From: Vacuolonema iberomarrocanum LEGE 07170
Lineage (GTDB): Bacteria; Cyanobacteriota; Cyanobacteriia; Elainellales; Elainellaceae
DNA: 51,098 bases
Direction: 5' to 3'
Assembly (NCBI GenBank): GCA_015207365.1
Contig: JADEXA010000053.1
Location: 1-51,098 of the forward strand
The first letter of the stretch is position 1, and each line of letters begins with the position of its first letter. Below are positions 7,557-16,118 of the stretch, piece after piece. The notes below the pieces were generated by a model, which saw only the letters and a program-made list of their open reading frames with translations, ran no database searches and was not told the DNA's origin. Made by a program: the position numbers and the translations under genes.

Positions 7557-8540
7557 ATGACGTTGGGGATTACGGTTGGAAAGTTTTACCCGTTTCATTT
7601 GGGGCATGATTTGCTGATTCGCACAGCTAAGGCGCAGGTCGATCGGTTAGTCGTGCTAGTTGGCTACGCGCCGACTCAAGCAATTCCGGGATCTGTGCGA
7701 GCTCAATGGATTCGGCAACTGCATCCCGATGTAGAGGTGATCCTGGTTTTGGAAGACATTCCTGAAGCGCCAGAACCCTGGGCAATGCGATCGCTGGAGG
7801 CATTGCAAGGGCGATCGCCCGATGTGGCCTTTACCTCCGAGCGATATGGCGAACCCTGGGCGGCGGCTATGGGAGCCACCCACCGCTATTTGGACTTGCA
7901 TCGCACCCAGTTTCCCATTTCGGGCACCCAGCTCCGGGCTGACTTGGCGACCCACTGGATGATGCTGACGCCACCTGCCAAAGCCTATTTCACAAAGCGC
8001 ATTTGTGTTGTGGGGGTCGAGTCCAGCGGCACCACAACGCTGGCACAAGCCCTAGCACAGCATTATCAAACGGCCTGGGTGCCGGAATATGGGCGCTATT
8101 ACTGGGAAGGACGGCGCTATCTGCCCCATGCAGAACAATGGACAGCCGAGGAGTTTGTGGCGATCGCCCAGGGGCAAGCCGCTTGGGAAGATGCCCTAGC
8201 GCTGCAAGCCAACCGCGTTTTGATTTGCGATACCGATCCACTGGCTACCTATGTGTGGCATCGCCGCTATCGGGGAACCGATTGCCCAGAGGTTGAGCAA
8301 CTGGCCGACCAGCGCCATTACGATCGCTACATTCTGACCGCACCCGATTTTCCCTTTGTTCAGGATGGCACCCGCGAGGGCGAAGCGATTCGACTGGAGA
8401 TGCACCAATGGTTTATTGAGATTCTGACGGCTAAACAAAAACCCTTCATTACGGTTCAGGGCGATCCGCCAACGCGCCTTCAAGCTGCTATCCAAAGGAT
8501 TGATGCACTGCTCTCATTTCCGGCGATCGCCCTCTATTGA
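7557..8540 (+). CDS. nadR: NadR-type bifunctional NMN adenylyltransferase / nicotinamide riboside kinase
   Basis: 327 residues in two domains. Residues 1-145 are a nucleotidyltransferase (ITVGKFYPFHLGHD with the HxGH motif, and PISGTQLRADL matching the ISxTxxR signature) that makes NAD from NMN and ATP. Residues 148-325 are a P-loop riboside kinase (RICVVGVESSGTTTLAQAL, then VPEYGRYYWEGRR and ICDTDPLATYVW). There is no N-terminal helix-turn-helix, so this is not the enteric repressor form. Oddity: the Walker A lysine position is Thr159 (GVESSGTTTL instead of GxESSGK[ST]TL). Either this subgroup uses a variant P-loop or the kinase step is altered. Operon partner of pnuC. Confidence 0.9.
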   Translation: MTLGITVGKFYPFHLGHDLLIRTAKAQVDRLVVLVGYAPTQAIPGSVRAQWIRQLHPDVEVILVLEDIPEAPEPWAMRSLEALQGRSPDVAFTSERYGEPWAAAMGATHRYLDLHRTQFPISGTQLRADLATHWMMLTPPAKAYFTKRICVVGVESSGTTTLAQALAQHYQTAWVPEYGRYYWEGRRYLPHAEQWTAEEFVAIAQGQAAWEDALALQANRVLICDTDPLATYVWHRRYRGTDCPEVEQLADQRHYDRYILTAPDFPFVQDGTREGEAIRLEMHQWFIEILTAKQKPFITVQGDPPTRLQAAIQRIDALLSFPAIALY

Positions 8541-8595
8541 GGCGTTGCTGATTGGAGAAAATTCAGCCTTGGACTCTGCGATCGCCTTCTATTGA
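8523..8595. repeat. Short direct repeat containing HIP1 at the end of nadR
   Basis: GCGATCGCCCTCTATTGA at 8523-8540, including the nadR stop, recurs at 8578-8595 with one mismatch. This looks like a local duplication; no function is evident. Confidence 0.6.
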
Positions 8596-8705
8596 AACAT
8601 CCTCTTGTTGCAACAAAAGTCAAACGGCCTTGAAGATCCTGGTAGGCTGAATCGATAGGATATCCATCGCTAGATTGGATTGAGAAAAAACGCGAGGCAT
8701 AGGCT

Positions 8706-9791
8706 ATGGCAGGGACACCATCAGATTTTCAGCCCCCCGAGGAAATGGATGACGCGGCGGCACAGGCATTGCTGACTTCGCTGCGGCGCAAAGAGGGCAC
8801 CTGGATTGATTGGGGCGATGGTTGTCAGCGACTCCAAAAAGCTGGACTTGCGCCTCAGCAAATCTTTGAGGCGACGGGGATTGAACCAATTCACCAAAAC
8901 CAAATCATTGTGGCGGCGCAGGTGTTTCGCTCAATCCTTGGGCAGGGCGTTGCGGAGGCTGTGCAGACGCGGTTTGAAAAGACGGGTAGCGATAGCCTTT
9001 ACGAGTTTCGAGTATTGAGCGTCGAGGATCGCGTAGCGGCGGCTGAGTTGGTGGTCGAGCGGGAGCTGAACTCCGAAGGATCCAAGGATGTTGCACGGGC
9101 ACTGAAAGACTTCTCTCGACTGAGCCGCCCACCGGAGGCGTTTCCGGAGTATCCCACCGATGCGGTGGCCTATCACTACTGGCGGTTGGCGCGGCAACAG
9201 GGGGATTTGCAGGAGCGATCGCGCCTCATCGCCCAGGGGCTACAATTTGCCGCCAGTCCCAGTGCCCGCAAGAAAATCGAGAAGCTCTTGACAGACTTTA
9301 CGGTCACGAAGGTCAAGCAGGCACCGCTCATGCCGACCTATCGATTGGAAACAGCCAGCGAGGTTCCGCGTATTGTGCCCGTCGCAGGCAAAATGCCAAT
9401 GTCACCTAGCGACCTCCAAGCTGTGCCGATGCCCGATGAGGAGGGGGTGTTCCGGATTGTCAAGTTTTCTGGCGTCGGAGCCTGGGTGGCGCTGCCAGGA
9501 TGGCAGGCGGTTTATGCGGCCGAAGACCCGGTCGCCCTGCTCATGAACACCGATGATCTGCCAGTCGAGATTGCTGAGACAAATGAGGAGGTGCTGGTGC
9601 TGGTGGATCGGCGCGATCGCACCTGGAATGAGTTCAGCTACTTTTTGCAGGAAGAGAACGAAAGTTTATCGGTGGTCTGGTCACCCGACGCGCCCGAGCA
9701 GAAGCTCGTGGGACGGGTATTGTTGGTGCTGCGCCCGCAACGAGTGTTGGATGAAGACTTCAATAAGGAACTGTGGCAGTTGGAGGAATAG
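8706..9791 (+). CDS. raf1: RuBisCO accumulation factor 1 (Raf1)
   Basis: 361-residue cytosolic chaperone that binds RbcL dimers and helps assemble the RbcL8 core of form IB RuBisCO. The N-terminal alpha domain is recognisable from LLTSLRRKEGTWIDWGDGCQRLQKAGLAPQQIFEATGIEP and the following QNQIIVAAQV. The C-terminal beta domain includes the acidic-aromatic region VAVWSPD-like SVVWSPDAPEQKLVGRVLLVLRP and the PMPDEEGVFRIVKFSG turn. Length matches cyanobacterial Raf1. The gene stands alone with its own upstream region of about 165 bp; rbcL/rbcX/rbcS are not in the window. ATG at 8706, with GAGGC about 10 nt upstream. Confidence 0.93.
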   Translation: MAGTPSDFQPPEEMDDAAAQALLTSLRRKEGTWIDWGDGCQRLQKAGLAPQQIFEATGIEPIHQNQIIVAAQVFRSILGQGVAEAVQTRFEKTGSDSLYEFRVLSVEDRVAAAELVVERELNSEGSKDVARALKDFSRLSRPPEAFPEYPTDAVAYHYWRLARQQGDLQERSRLIAQGLQFAASPSARKKIEKLLTDFTVTKVKQAPLMPTYRLETASEVPRIVPVAGKMPMSPSDLQAVPMPDEEGVFRIVKFSGVGAWVALPGWQAVYAAEDPVALLMNTDDLPVEIAETNEEVLVLVDRRDRTWNEFSYFLQEENESLSVVWSPDAPEQKLVGRVLLVLRPQRVLDEDFNKELWQLEE

Positions 9792-9819
9792 AGCACAGAT
9801 GTGAGCTAGGAAAAAGATG

Positions 9820-10051
9820 TAGAACGCAGATGGACGCAGATTAGGTTGAGCGGCTCCCTTGAGGCTCTCGATGCAAGGGCAATTCTAGAGTTCGTTGAGA
9901 GATGAAAGTTCACCCAACTTATCCCGTATATCTGACTTTCCATATCTGCGTTTATCCGCGTTCCTATCCCACCCACTATCTCCGTTCCATTTTTTGTAAT
10001 TATGCTCTCCCATATCTGCGTTCATCCGCGTTGATCTGCGTTCCATTTTTT
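9820..10051. repeat. Interspersed ATCTGCGTT-type repeats between raf1 and asnS
   Basis: This 364-bp gap (9792-10155) is built largely of the short motif ATCTGCGTTyATCCGCGTT: a reverse copy at 9822-9844 (AACGCAGATGGACGCAGAT) and forward copies at about 9943-9962 and 10013-10047, with GTTCCATTTTTT repeated after two of them. The unit from about 9940 to 9995 recurs about 70 bp later. The same motif appears near 3800, 36405-36436, 36990-37060 and 44110-44133. Such strings are widespread low-information intergenic repeats; no gene is visible here. Confidence 0.75.
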
Positions 10052-10155
10052 CCCCTCCACCCTCCACTGAAGTCAGGCTTGCAAATAATCATTCTTCCGG
10101 TGCTCCCTTGCTACACTCAGATTCAGAGACTCAAACGCGTACTTTCTCCTAACTC

Positions 10156-11550
10156 ATGGCAACTTCCCGACGTATTCTCGATATTCTCCGTATTGGCCAA
10201 CCCGGCGAAACCGTTACGGTGCGGGGTTGGGTTCGTACAAAGCGTGATCAAAAAGAGTTCAGCTTTGTAGAGATTAATGATGGCTCTTCCATGGCGGGTT
10301 TGCAGGCCGTCGTCAATGCTGACTTGCCCGATGGCGCGGAAACGTTGAAGCGGGCAAATACGGGTGCATCGGTGGAACTGTCGGGGACGTTGGTGGAGTC
10401 GCCAGCGAAGGGGCAGCGGATTGAGTTGAAGGCCGAAAGCATCACGGTATTTGGTGAGGCCGATGCCGAAACCTACCCATTGCAGAAGAAGCGCCATTCC
10501 TTCGAGTTTTTGCGAGATATTGCCCATTTGCGATCGCGCACCAACACCCTCGGTGCGGTCTTCCGGGTGCGCAACACTTGTGCCAATGCGGTTCACCAGT
10601 TTTTCCAGGAGCGGGGCTTTCTCTGGGTGCATACGCCGCTGATTACTGCTAGCGACTGCGAAGGAGCGGGGGAACTGTTCACCGTGACGGGGCTGGATCT
10701 CGAAAAGCCACCCCGCACCAAAGAGGGCACAGTGGACTTCAGCCAGGACTTTTTTGGCAAACGCGCCTATCTCACCGTGAGTGGGCAACTGGAAGCGGAA
10801 ATCATGGCCATGGCTTTTACGGATGTCTATACCTTTGGCCCCACCTTCCGTGCCGAAAACTCCAACACTTCCCGACACTTGGCCGAGTTCTGGATGATTG
10901 AGCCCGAGATGGCTTTCTGCGACCTCAACGGCAACATGGATTTGGCGGAAGCGTTCCTCAAATATGTCTTCCAGGCGGTACTAGAGCAGTGCCCCGAAGA
11001 TATGGAATTCTTCAACAAACGCATCGACAAGACGGTGCTAGAAACAGCGCAATCCATCATCGAAAATGAGTTTGAGCGCATCACCTATACCGATGCTGTC
11101 AAAATTCTCGAAAAAACCGATAAGTCCTTTGAGTTTCCTGTCTCCTGGGGTATCGACCTGCAATCGGAGCACGAGCGATATCTAGCGGAGGAGTATTTCA
11201 AAAAGCCGCTGATCGTAACGGACTATCCCGCCGATATCAAAGCTTTCTACATGCGCATGAACGACGATGGCAAAACCGTGCGGGCGATGGATGTGCTGGC
11301 TCCCCGCATTGGCGAAATCATCGGCGGCTCCCAACGGGAAGAGCGGGAGGATGTTTTGGAGCGCCGTATCGAAGCGGTTGGCTTGCCCAAGGAGTCCCTT
11401 TGGTGGTATCTGGAGCTGCGGAAGTATGGCACCGTGGAGCATGCAGGTTTCGGGCTGGGCTTCGAGCGCCTGATCCAGTTCATGACGGGTATGCAGAATA
11501 TCCGCGATGTCATTCCTTTCCCTCGCACGCCGCAGAATGCAGAGTTTTAG
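10156..11550 (+). CDS. asnS: Asparaginyl-tRNA synthetase
   Basis: 464-residue class IIb aminoacyl-tRNA synthetase that charges tRNA-Asn with asparagine. The N-terminal OB-fold anticodon-binding domain (VTVRGWVRTKRDQKEFSFVEI) is followed by the catalytic core: motif 2 region TFGPTFRAENSNTSRHLAEFWM and motif 3 GFGLGFERLIQFMTG. The asparaginyl rather than aspartyl subtype is indicated by length, the KRHSFEFLRDIAHLR segment and AFYMRMNDDGKTVRAMDVLAPR. Complete; no insertion or frameshift. ATG start gives MATSRRILDILR, usual for the family. No operon partner. Confidence 0.97.
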   Translation: MATSRRILDILRIGQPGETVTVRGWVRTKRDQKEFSFVEINDGSSMAGLQAVVNADLPDGAETLKRANTGASVELSGTLVESPAKGQRIELKAESITVFGEADAETYPLQKKRHSFEFLRDIAHLRSRTNTLGAVFRVRNTCANAVHQFFQERGFLWVHTPLITASDCEGAGELFTVTGLDLEKPPRTKEGTVDFSQDFFGKRAYLTVSGQLEAEIMAMAFTDVYTFGPTFRAENSNTSRHLAEFWMIEPEMAFCDLNGNMDLAEAFLKYVFQAVLEQCPEDMEFFNKRIDKTVLETAQSIIENEFERITYTDAVKILEKTDKSFEFPVSWGIDLQSEHERYLAEEYFKKPLIVTDYPADIKAFYMRMNDDGKTVRAMDVLAPRIGEIIGGSQREEREDVLERRIEAVGLPKESLWWYLELRKYGTVEHAGFGLGFERLIQFMTGMQNIRDVIPFPRTPQNAEF

Positions 11551-11618
11551 CTTTTGGATTAGATAACCAGTAGATTGGATAACCAGCGATTTGGGTGAAT
11601 TGCCCAGGGATAGCCCCT

Positions 11619-12362
11619 ATGCCACCTGCGTTTCCCGGAATGAATCCCTATCTGGAACATCCCAACCTTTGGGCAGAGGTTCACTTTGGCTTAATCTCGG
11701 GATTGGCGCGATCGCTCAACCTCGTTATCACCCCCAAATACCGGGCAGCGGTAGAAAAGCGCGTCTACGAAGAAACATTATTGGTCGGTGTTCCCGATGT
11801 GTCTGTGGTTCAGCAGGAATCGGACGCTCCGCCTTCCAGATTTACAACACGCTCAGTTATCACGCCTGTTGCAGTCAATTTGCCTGTAGCGGTGGAAAAT
11901 CGAGAGCATTATTTGGAGATTCGGGATGTGGGAACAGGCGTCGTGGTGACGGTGGTTGAGGTGCTATCACCTAAAAACAAGCGATCGGGAGAAGGGCAAA
12001 GCCGCTATGACACAAAGCGGCAGGACATTCTGAACAGTGCGACTCATCTGGTCGAAATTGATCTGTTGCGCACAGGGGAACCCAAACCCATGGCAGGTGG
12101 CGTTCCTTCCGATTATCGACTTCTGGTGAGCCGAGCTGAGCAACGCCCGACAGCCGAGCTCTATCCGTTCAATTTGCGCGACCCTATTCCACCCTTTCCA
12201 ATTCCCCTACGATCCGGTGATACTGAGCCCATCGTCGATCTGAAGCAATTGCTCGATCAGGTGTACGAAGAGGCAGCCCTGGAATTGGCGATCGCCTACG
12301 ATCAACCACCGACGCCTCCTGTGAGTAGTGCCGTCTGGGAATGGATCCAGCAACTGGGTTGA
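11619..12362 (+). CDS. DUF4058 family protein
   Basis: 247-residue soluble protein of the DUF4058 family, expanded in cyanobacteria and of unknown function. Its start MPPAFPGMNPYLEHPNLWAEVH matches the family hallmark MPSPFPGMDPYLE-x-P-x-LW, which fixes the start at the ATG at 11619; a GTG 24 bp upstream would add eight unlikely residues. Other family marks are IVVTVVEVLSPKNKR-like VVVTVVEVLSPKNKRSGEG with the conserved E...SPxNK, and YPFNLRDPIPPFPIPL. By family knowledge the core resembles a PD-(D/E)XK nuclease fold, but activity is not shown. Single gene after asnS. Confidence 0.88.
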   Translation: MPPAFPGMNPYLEHPNLWAEVHFGLISGLARSLNLVITPKYRAAVEKRVYEETLLVGVPDVSVVQQESDAPPSRFTTRSVITPVAVNLPVAVENREHYLEIRDVGTGVVVTVVEVLSPKNKRSGEGQSRYDTKRQDILNSATHLVEIDLLRTGEPKPMAGGVPSDYRLLVSRAEQRPTAELYPFNLRDPIPPFPIPLRSGDTEPIVDLKQLLDQVYEEAALELAIAYDQPPTPPVSSAVWEWIQQLG

Positions 12363-12572
12363 CCTCGACGTTTGCGAAATGTCTTACCCGCCCCGACTTT
12401 CTTCTAGGCTTCTAGGCAAATTGCTATTAGATCCATGTGCTGCCGCTGCCATTTCGGATGGTTTACGCAATCTTGTCTACTATTTGATCGTTTGAAGAAT
12501 TCGCGAAATTTCTCAGGCAGTTTCAAAGCAGCAAGGCTTTGATGGAGGCGACGATACTGCCAACACCCCGCC

Positions 12573-13505
12573 ATGAGTTATCCCGACGAACTCCTCCCAC
12601 CCGATGCCAAAGAGCATTCGGATACCGACGCAGATAACGGTTCAACGCAGCGCGATCGCTACTCCGGCGAATTTGCACCGCCCCCTGATCTGCCAGCCGA
12701 ACGGAGTGATGTCAGAGCCTCGAAGCCGGGGAGGCGATCGCATCCTAGCAATGATCATCGCTTTCAGTACTCCCAAGAGGAAATGCGCTCCCTCCGCGAT
12801 GCGCTCCAAAAAAGCGGGGTTGTGCGACTCGCGTTCTACTTCCTCGACTACATCCTGCGGGCACAGGTGGCGTTGTTTGAGCAAATCTACAGCAAGCAAC
12901 AACTGCCCCGTACCATCGCCGCTATGTCGATCCTATGTGCGCTGCTCTCCAGCCTGTATGGATTGACGATGGGTTTTTACAACAGCCCCTTGCAGGCGAT
13001 TTCCTCCGCCATCAAACTTCCTATCTTATTTTTGCTCACCGCGCTGATTTGCATCCCCTCTCTCTATACCTTTAATGTCTTGCTGGGACAGCGTTTCCGC
13101 TTCATGCAGACCGTTGCGCTGATGGTTACAACCCTGGCAACGACTAGCATTTTGCTGGTCAGCCTTGCACCGATCGCTTTCTTCTTCACCCTCACCACCC
13201 CAGAAAACTACCAGTTTCTGCTGCTGTTGCATGTCATTATCTTCAGCCTGTGCGGCATTTATGGAGTGCGCTATCTCTATCGAGGGTGCTCCTATCTTGC
13301 TTTCCGTATGGAACAACCACTGAACAACATGCTGCTCCGCATCTGGATTATGATTTATGCCGTTGTAGGAATGCAGTTGGGTTGGCGGTTACGCCCTTTC
13401 ATCGGGTACCAGGGTATGTCCTTCGAGTTTCTCCGCAGCGATGTGGATGGAAACTTCTACATTGCAGTGTGGAATGCATTGAGGGGGCTGCTCTTCGGGG
13501 TATGA
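12573..13505 (+). CDS. Unrecognised multi-pass membrane protein
   Basis: 310 residues. The first ~95 are hydrophilic and probably disordered (Asp/Ser/Pro-rich, with RSDVRASKPGRRSHPSND), followed by an amphipathic stretch and six or so hydrophobic segments between about residues 110 and 310 (IAAMSILCALLSSLYGLTMGF, LPILFLLTALICIPSLYTFNVLLG and others). The spacing LPILFLLTALICIP...F resembles Yip1-like proteins, but I cannot assign a family with confidence. ATG at 12573 follows a gap of 210 bp from the DUF4058 gene with no gene in it. A large nested palindrome follows 23 bp after the stop and may serve as its transcript end. Confidence 0.75.
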   Translation: MSYPDELLPPDAKEHSDTDADNGSTQRDRYSGEFAPPPDLPAERSDVRASKPGRRSHPSNDHRFQYSQEEMRSLRDALQKSGVVRLAFYFLDYILRAQVALFEQIYSKQQLPRTIAAMSILCALLSSLYGLTMGFYNSPLQAISSAIKLPILFLLTALICIPSLYTFNVLLGQRFRFMQTVALMVTTLATTSILLVSLAPIAFFFTLTTPENYQFLLLLHVIIFSLCGIYGVRYLYRGCSYLAFRMEQPLNNMLLRIWIMIYAVVGMQLGWRLRPFIGYQGMSFEFLRSDVDGNFYIAVWNALRGLLFGV

Positions 13506-13528
13506 ATTCGTGCTGAACATGTATTTAT

Positions 13529-13687
13529 ATCAAATCGATTGTTTGTACTCGCGGCTTAGCCGCGCGAATAAATTAAAACCAGATATTTACTTTTTGAAAG
13601 CGCGGCTTTGCCGCGCTTTCAAAAAGTAAGTTTTGGATTTTATTTAATTCAGGTTCCTTAGCCGCGAGTACAAACAATCGATTTGAT
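13529..13687. repeat. Outer 57-bp palindrome split by a nested palindromic element
   Basis: Perfect 27-bp arms at 13529-13555 and 13661-13687 (ends ATCAAATCGATTG...) are separated by a 102-bp interruption. The direct repeat CTTAGCCGCG at 13555-13564 and 13657-13666 brackets the interruption. Removing one copy plus the 92-bp insert leaves an uninterrupted 27+3+27 palindrome with loop TTA. The ends resemble the F1 terminus (TATCAAATCCGGTTG) but the stem differs. The element lies between an unknown membrane protein gene and rarD. Confidence 0.85.
13565..13656. mobile_element. MITE-like insert F5 (92 bp) with 10-bp target duplication
   Basis: Non-coding insert inside the loop of the outer palindrome. 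It carries its own perfect hairpin of 19-bp arms (13588-13606 and 13610-13628) with loop TTT, and imperfect terminal inverted sequences (GAATAAATTAAAACC at the left; the right end reads GAATTAAATAAAATCC on the other strand). The flanking 10-bp direct repeat is what a transposition event would leave. It encodes no protein, so any transposase would have to act in trans. Confidence 0.7.
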
Positions 13688-13847
13688 CGTCAGTGAATGG
13701 GACTTCATGCTGTCGGGCGTTATGCGATCGCCCCTACCCTGCCAGAATGGGTGAACATTTTCGGAAACCATCTGACGAGCAGGTGCGGTTGCCCTCCAAA
13801 TCGAGCCGCATGCCTCAGTTTCCTCCGTTCTCTTGCAGGGGTTGATT

Positions 13848-14741
13848 ATGACGGATTCCCAACGGGCGCTACCTGCTCCCGGCATCCTCTATGCGTTGCT
13901 TGCCTATGGTTCCTGGGGGTTGTTGCCCCTTTACTGGAAGCTGTTTGGCAATACACCAGCGGTGCAGGTTTTGAGCCATCGCATTGTTTGGTCGGCGGTG
14001 TTTTTGATTGCCGTTCTGGTCATACAGCGGCGGATGGATGAGTTTGGGAAGTTATGGCGATCGCCCCGATTACTCGTCACTCTATTAACCAGCGCCACGT
14101 TGCTCTCATGCAATTGGGGAATTTACATCTACGGGGTCAATGCCGAGCGGGTCGTCGAAACCAGTCTAGGCTATTTCATCAACCCCCTGTTCAGTGTCTT
14201 GCTGGGCTGTGTGTTTTTGGGGGAACGGCTCAATCGCTGGCAGATTTTTGCCGTTGTCTTAGCGGCGATGGGTGTCGCCAACTTCATCATTGATTTAGGA
14301 CAGGTGCCCTGGATTGCCTTCGCCCTGGCCGTTTCCTTTGGGCTCTATGGACTGCTCCGCAAGATCGCTGCTGTACAACCAATGGCCGGGTTAGCGATCG
14401 AAACGTTGCTAATCACGCCAATCGCCCTTGGCTTCATCCTCTACTGGCAGGCCGCAGGCACTGGCCAGTTTGGTAACAGCTTGCCCCTCACCTTGCTGTT
14501 CATTGGGTGCGGAGTCATCACCTCCATGCCGTTGCTCTGGTTTAATAACGCCGCCAAACGCTTACCCCTCACCACCCTCGGCTTCATGCAGTACATGGCT
14601 CCCACTCTACAACTGCTGCTGGGTGTTTTCCTCTTTCAGGAGCCGTTTACCCGTACCCACCTGATTTCCTTTAGCTTGATTTGGATTGCCCTCGCCGTCT
14701 ATTCCACCAACGCTTTCCTCAAGACCCGCCGTAGTCCGTAG
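13848..14741 (+). CDS. rarD: RarD protein, EamA/DMT-superfamily permease
   Basis: 297-residue inner-membrane protein of the drug/metabolite transporter superfamily, RarD branch. It shows about ten hydrophobic segments and the family start LYALLAYGSWGLLPLYWK, then VLSHRIVWSAVFL, NWGIYIYGVNAERVVETSLGYFINPL and LLWFNNAAKRLPLTTLGFMQYMAPTLQLLLG. RarD was named for a chloramphenicol-sensitivity phenotype; the true substrate is unknown. The ATG at 13848 (MTDSQRALPAPG) is preferred because AGGGG stands about 6 nt upstream; a TTG 15 bp earlier overlaps that site. Convergent with the old yellow enzyme gene, with a strong hairpin between them. Confidence 0.9.
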   Translation: MTDSQRALPAPGILYALLAYGSWGLLPLYWKLFGNTPAVQVLSHRIVWSAVFLIAVLVIQRRMDEFGKLWRSPRLLVTLLTSATLLSCNWGIYIYGVNAERVVETSLGYFINPLFSVLLGCVFLGERLNRWQIFAVVLAAMGVANFIIDLGQVPWIAFALAVSFGLYGLLRKIAAVQPMAGLAIETLLITPIALGFILYWQAAGTGQFGNSLPLTLLFIGCGVITSMPLLWFNNAAKRLPLTTLGFMQYMAPTLQLLLGVFLFQEPFTRTHLISFSLIWIALAVYSTNAFLKTRRSP

Positions 14742-14763
14742 GTAGTCTCAATGTCTCGCTTCC

Positions 14764-14826
14764 AGGCACCCGGTTCCTATCGCGATGACGACAACATCCA
14801 GAATAAGACAAAGGGACCGGGTGCCT
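14764..14826. terminator. Bidirectional hairpin between convergent genes
   Basis: AGGCACCCGGT (14764-14774) pairs with ACCGGGTGCCT (14816-14826), extendable by three more pairs including one G-T. The loop is about 35 nt. It sits between the rarD stop (+) and the reductase stop (-), where a shared terminator is expected; the tails are only moderately T-rich. Confidence 0.55.
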
Positions 14827-14838
14827 TAAATTAGGCCG

Positions 14839-15954
14839 TTATGCGGTTTGCACAGCCAGGGTGGGATAGTCGGTGTAGCCATGCTCATCGCCACCGTAGA
14901 AGGTGCTGCGATCGTAGGGATTGAGGGGCACGTTTAGGCGGAAACGCTCCACCAGATCGGGATTGGAGATATAGATCCGTCCGTACACTACAAGATCCGT
15001 GCTCCCTGCGGCGATCGCCTCATTCCCAGACTCCTGGGTATAGCCCCCCGCTGAAAAGAGCGTTCCATTGTAGATTTTGCGGAAGAAGGCTGTTGTTAGA
15101 TCGATAGCATCGGGATGCGCCGGATTGGCCGCATTGCTTCCGGTGCGCGGTTCGATCATATGAAGGTAGGCCAGGTTATAGCGGTTAAGGGACTCGACCA
15201 CATAGGTAAAGAGCGCCTTGGGGTCGGAGTCGGCAACATCGTTAAAGGTACCGCTGGGGGACAGTCGTATCCCCACGCGATCGCTCCCCCACACATCGAT
15301 GACCGTTTCCAGTACCTCAAACAATAAACGGGCGCGATTTTCGATGGAACCACCATAGGCATCGGTGCGGTGGTTGCTGCCATCATGCAGAAATTGATCC
15401 AGCAAATAGCCGTTAGCGCTGTGGACTTCCACGCCATCAAATCCAGCCGCCAGAGCGTTCTCAGCCGCTTTGCGATAGTCGGCAATGATGCCGGGGATTT
15501 CTGACAGTTCCAGAGCTCGGGGCGTGACGAAGGGTTGGTCGCCGCTGTAGGTGTTGGCCATACCCTGGGGGGCGATCGCACTAGGGCCAACGGGCAGCGC
15601 ACCATCCGGTTGCAACGACGGATGGGAGATGCGTCCCACATGCCAAAGCTGCAGGAAAATCCGGCCACCCTTGGCATGAACCGCATCAGTCACCGTTTTC
15701 CACGCTGTTGTCTGAGCATCGGAATAGATGCCAGGGGTAAGGGGATAGCCAATGCCCTGAGGCGAAATTTGGGTGGCTTCGCTGATGATTAAGCCCGCGC
15801 TAGCACGCTGGGCGTAGTAGGTGGCGTGCATCGCTTGAGGCGTCAGCGCATCAGCAGAGGCGCGATTGCGGGTGAGGGGTGCCATTACGAGGCGATTGGG
15901 CAGGGTGTATGGCCCCACCTGCACAGATGTCAACAAGGATTGTTCGACCGTCAT
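14839..15954 (-). CDS. Alkene reductase, old yellow enzyme family
   Basis: 371-residue FMN-dependent NAD(P)H oxidoreductase (NemA/OYE type) reducing activated C=C bonds in alpha,beta-unsaturated carbonyls, quinones or nitro compounds. The TIM barrel is complete: PYTLPNRLVMAPLTRNRA at the N-terminus, QLWHVGRISH, the active-site pair in VEVHSANGYLLDQFLHDGSN (HxxN), YGGSIENRARLLFEV and LVVYGRIYISNPDLVERF. An ATG at 15954 is preferred over a TTG 15 bp upstream, because the longer start would read through the putative operator. It is divergent from an arsR-type gene; two matching palindromes in the shared promoter region suggest it is that regulator's target. Confidence 0.92.
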   Translation of the reverse strand: MTVEQSLLTSVQVGPYTLPNRLVMAPLTRNRASADALTPQAMHATYYAQRASAGLIISEATQISPQGIGYPLTPGIYSDAQTTAWKTVTDAVHAKGGRIFLQLWHVGRISHPSLQPDGALPVGPSAIAPQGMANTYSGDQPFVTPRALELSEIPGIIADYRKAAENALAAGFDGVEVHSANGYLLDQFLHDGSNHRTDAYGGSIENRARLLFEVLETVIDVWGSDRVGIRLSPSGTFNDVADSDPKALFTYVVESLNRYNLAYLHMIEPRTGSNAANPAHPDAIDLTTAFFRKIYNGTLFSAGGYTQESGNEAIAAGSTDLVVYGRIYISNPDLVERFRLNVPLNPYDRSTFYGGDEHGYTDYPTLAVQTA

Positions 15955-15956
15955 AG

Positions 15957-15971
15957 GTTTAATACTCAAAC
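15957..15971. promoter_or_regulatory. Candidate ArsR operator, promoter-proximal copy
   Basis: GTTTAATACTCAAAC, an imperfect palindrome immediately upstream of the reductase ATG and covering its ribosome-binding region. Together with the next two bases it is an inverted copy of 16018-16034, with one mismatch over 17 bp. Repressor binding here would block initiation of the reductase gene. Confidence 0.5.
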
Positions 15972-16019
15972 AATGGTTTAACTAACAGTACTCAACGGGC
16001 ACTGGATAGTCAAGCACTT

Positions 16020-16034
16020 GTTTAAGTATTAAAC
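16020..16034. promoter_or_regulatory. Candidate ArsR operator, distal copy
   Basis: GTTTAAGTATTAAAC, a palindrome with 6-bp arms about 66 bp upstream of the reductase start and 85 bp upstream of the arsR-type start. Its match with 15957-15971 in inverted orientation, in a divergent promoter region next to a helix-turn-helix gene, points to a two-site operator controlling both genes. Confidence 0.55.
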
Positions 16035-16118
16035 TGTTCGGAAAACCGTCTAGATTTCAACCTATGATGGAAGCAGAGGCACCCACGGCAACGGTACTGT
16101 GCCCTGGGTTTTGGAGCT

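Noticed and set aside
9820..10051. ATCTGCGTT-type strings considered as a CRISPR array
   Set aside because: Units are short, degenerate, in both orientations and lack constant-length unique spacers; no cas genes are nearby.
13529..13687. Reading the 13.5 kb palindrome as a simple terminator
   Set aside because: The direct repeat and nested hairpin are better explained by insertion; no T-tract follows either stem.
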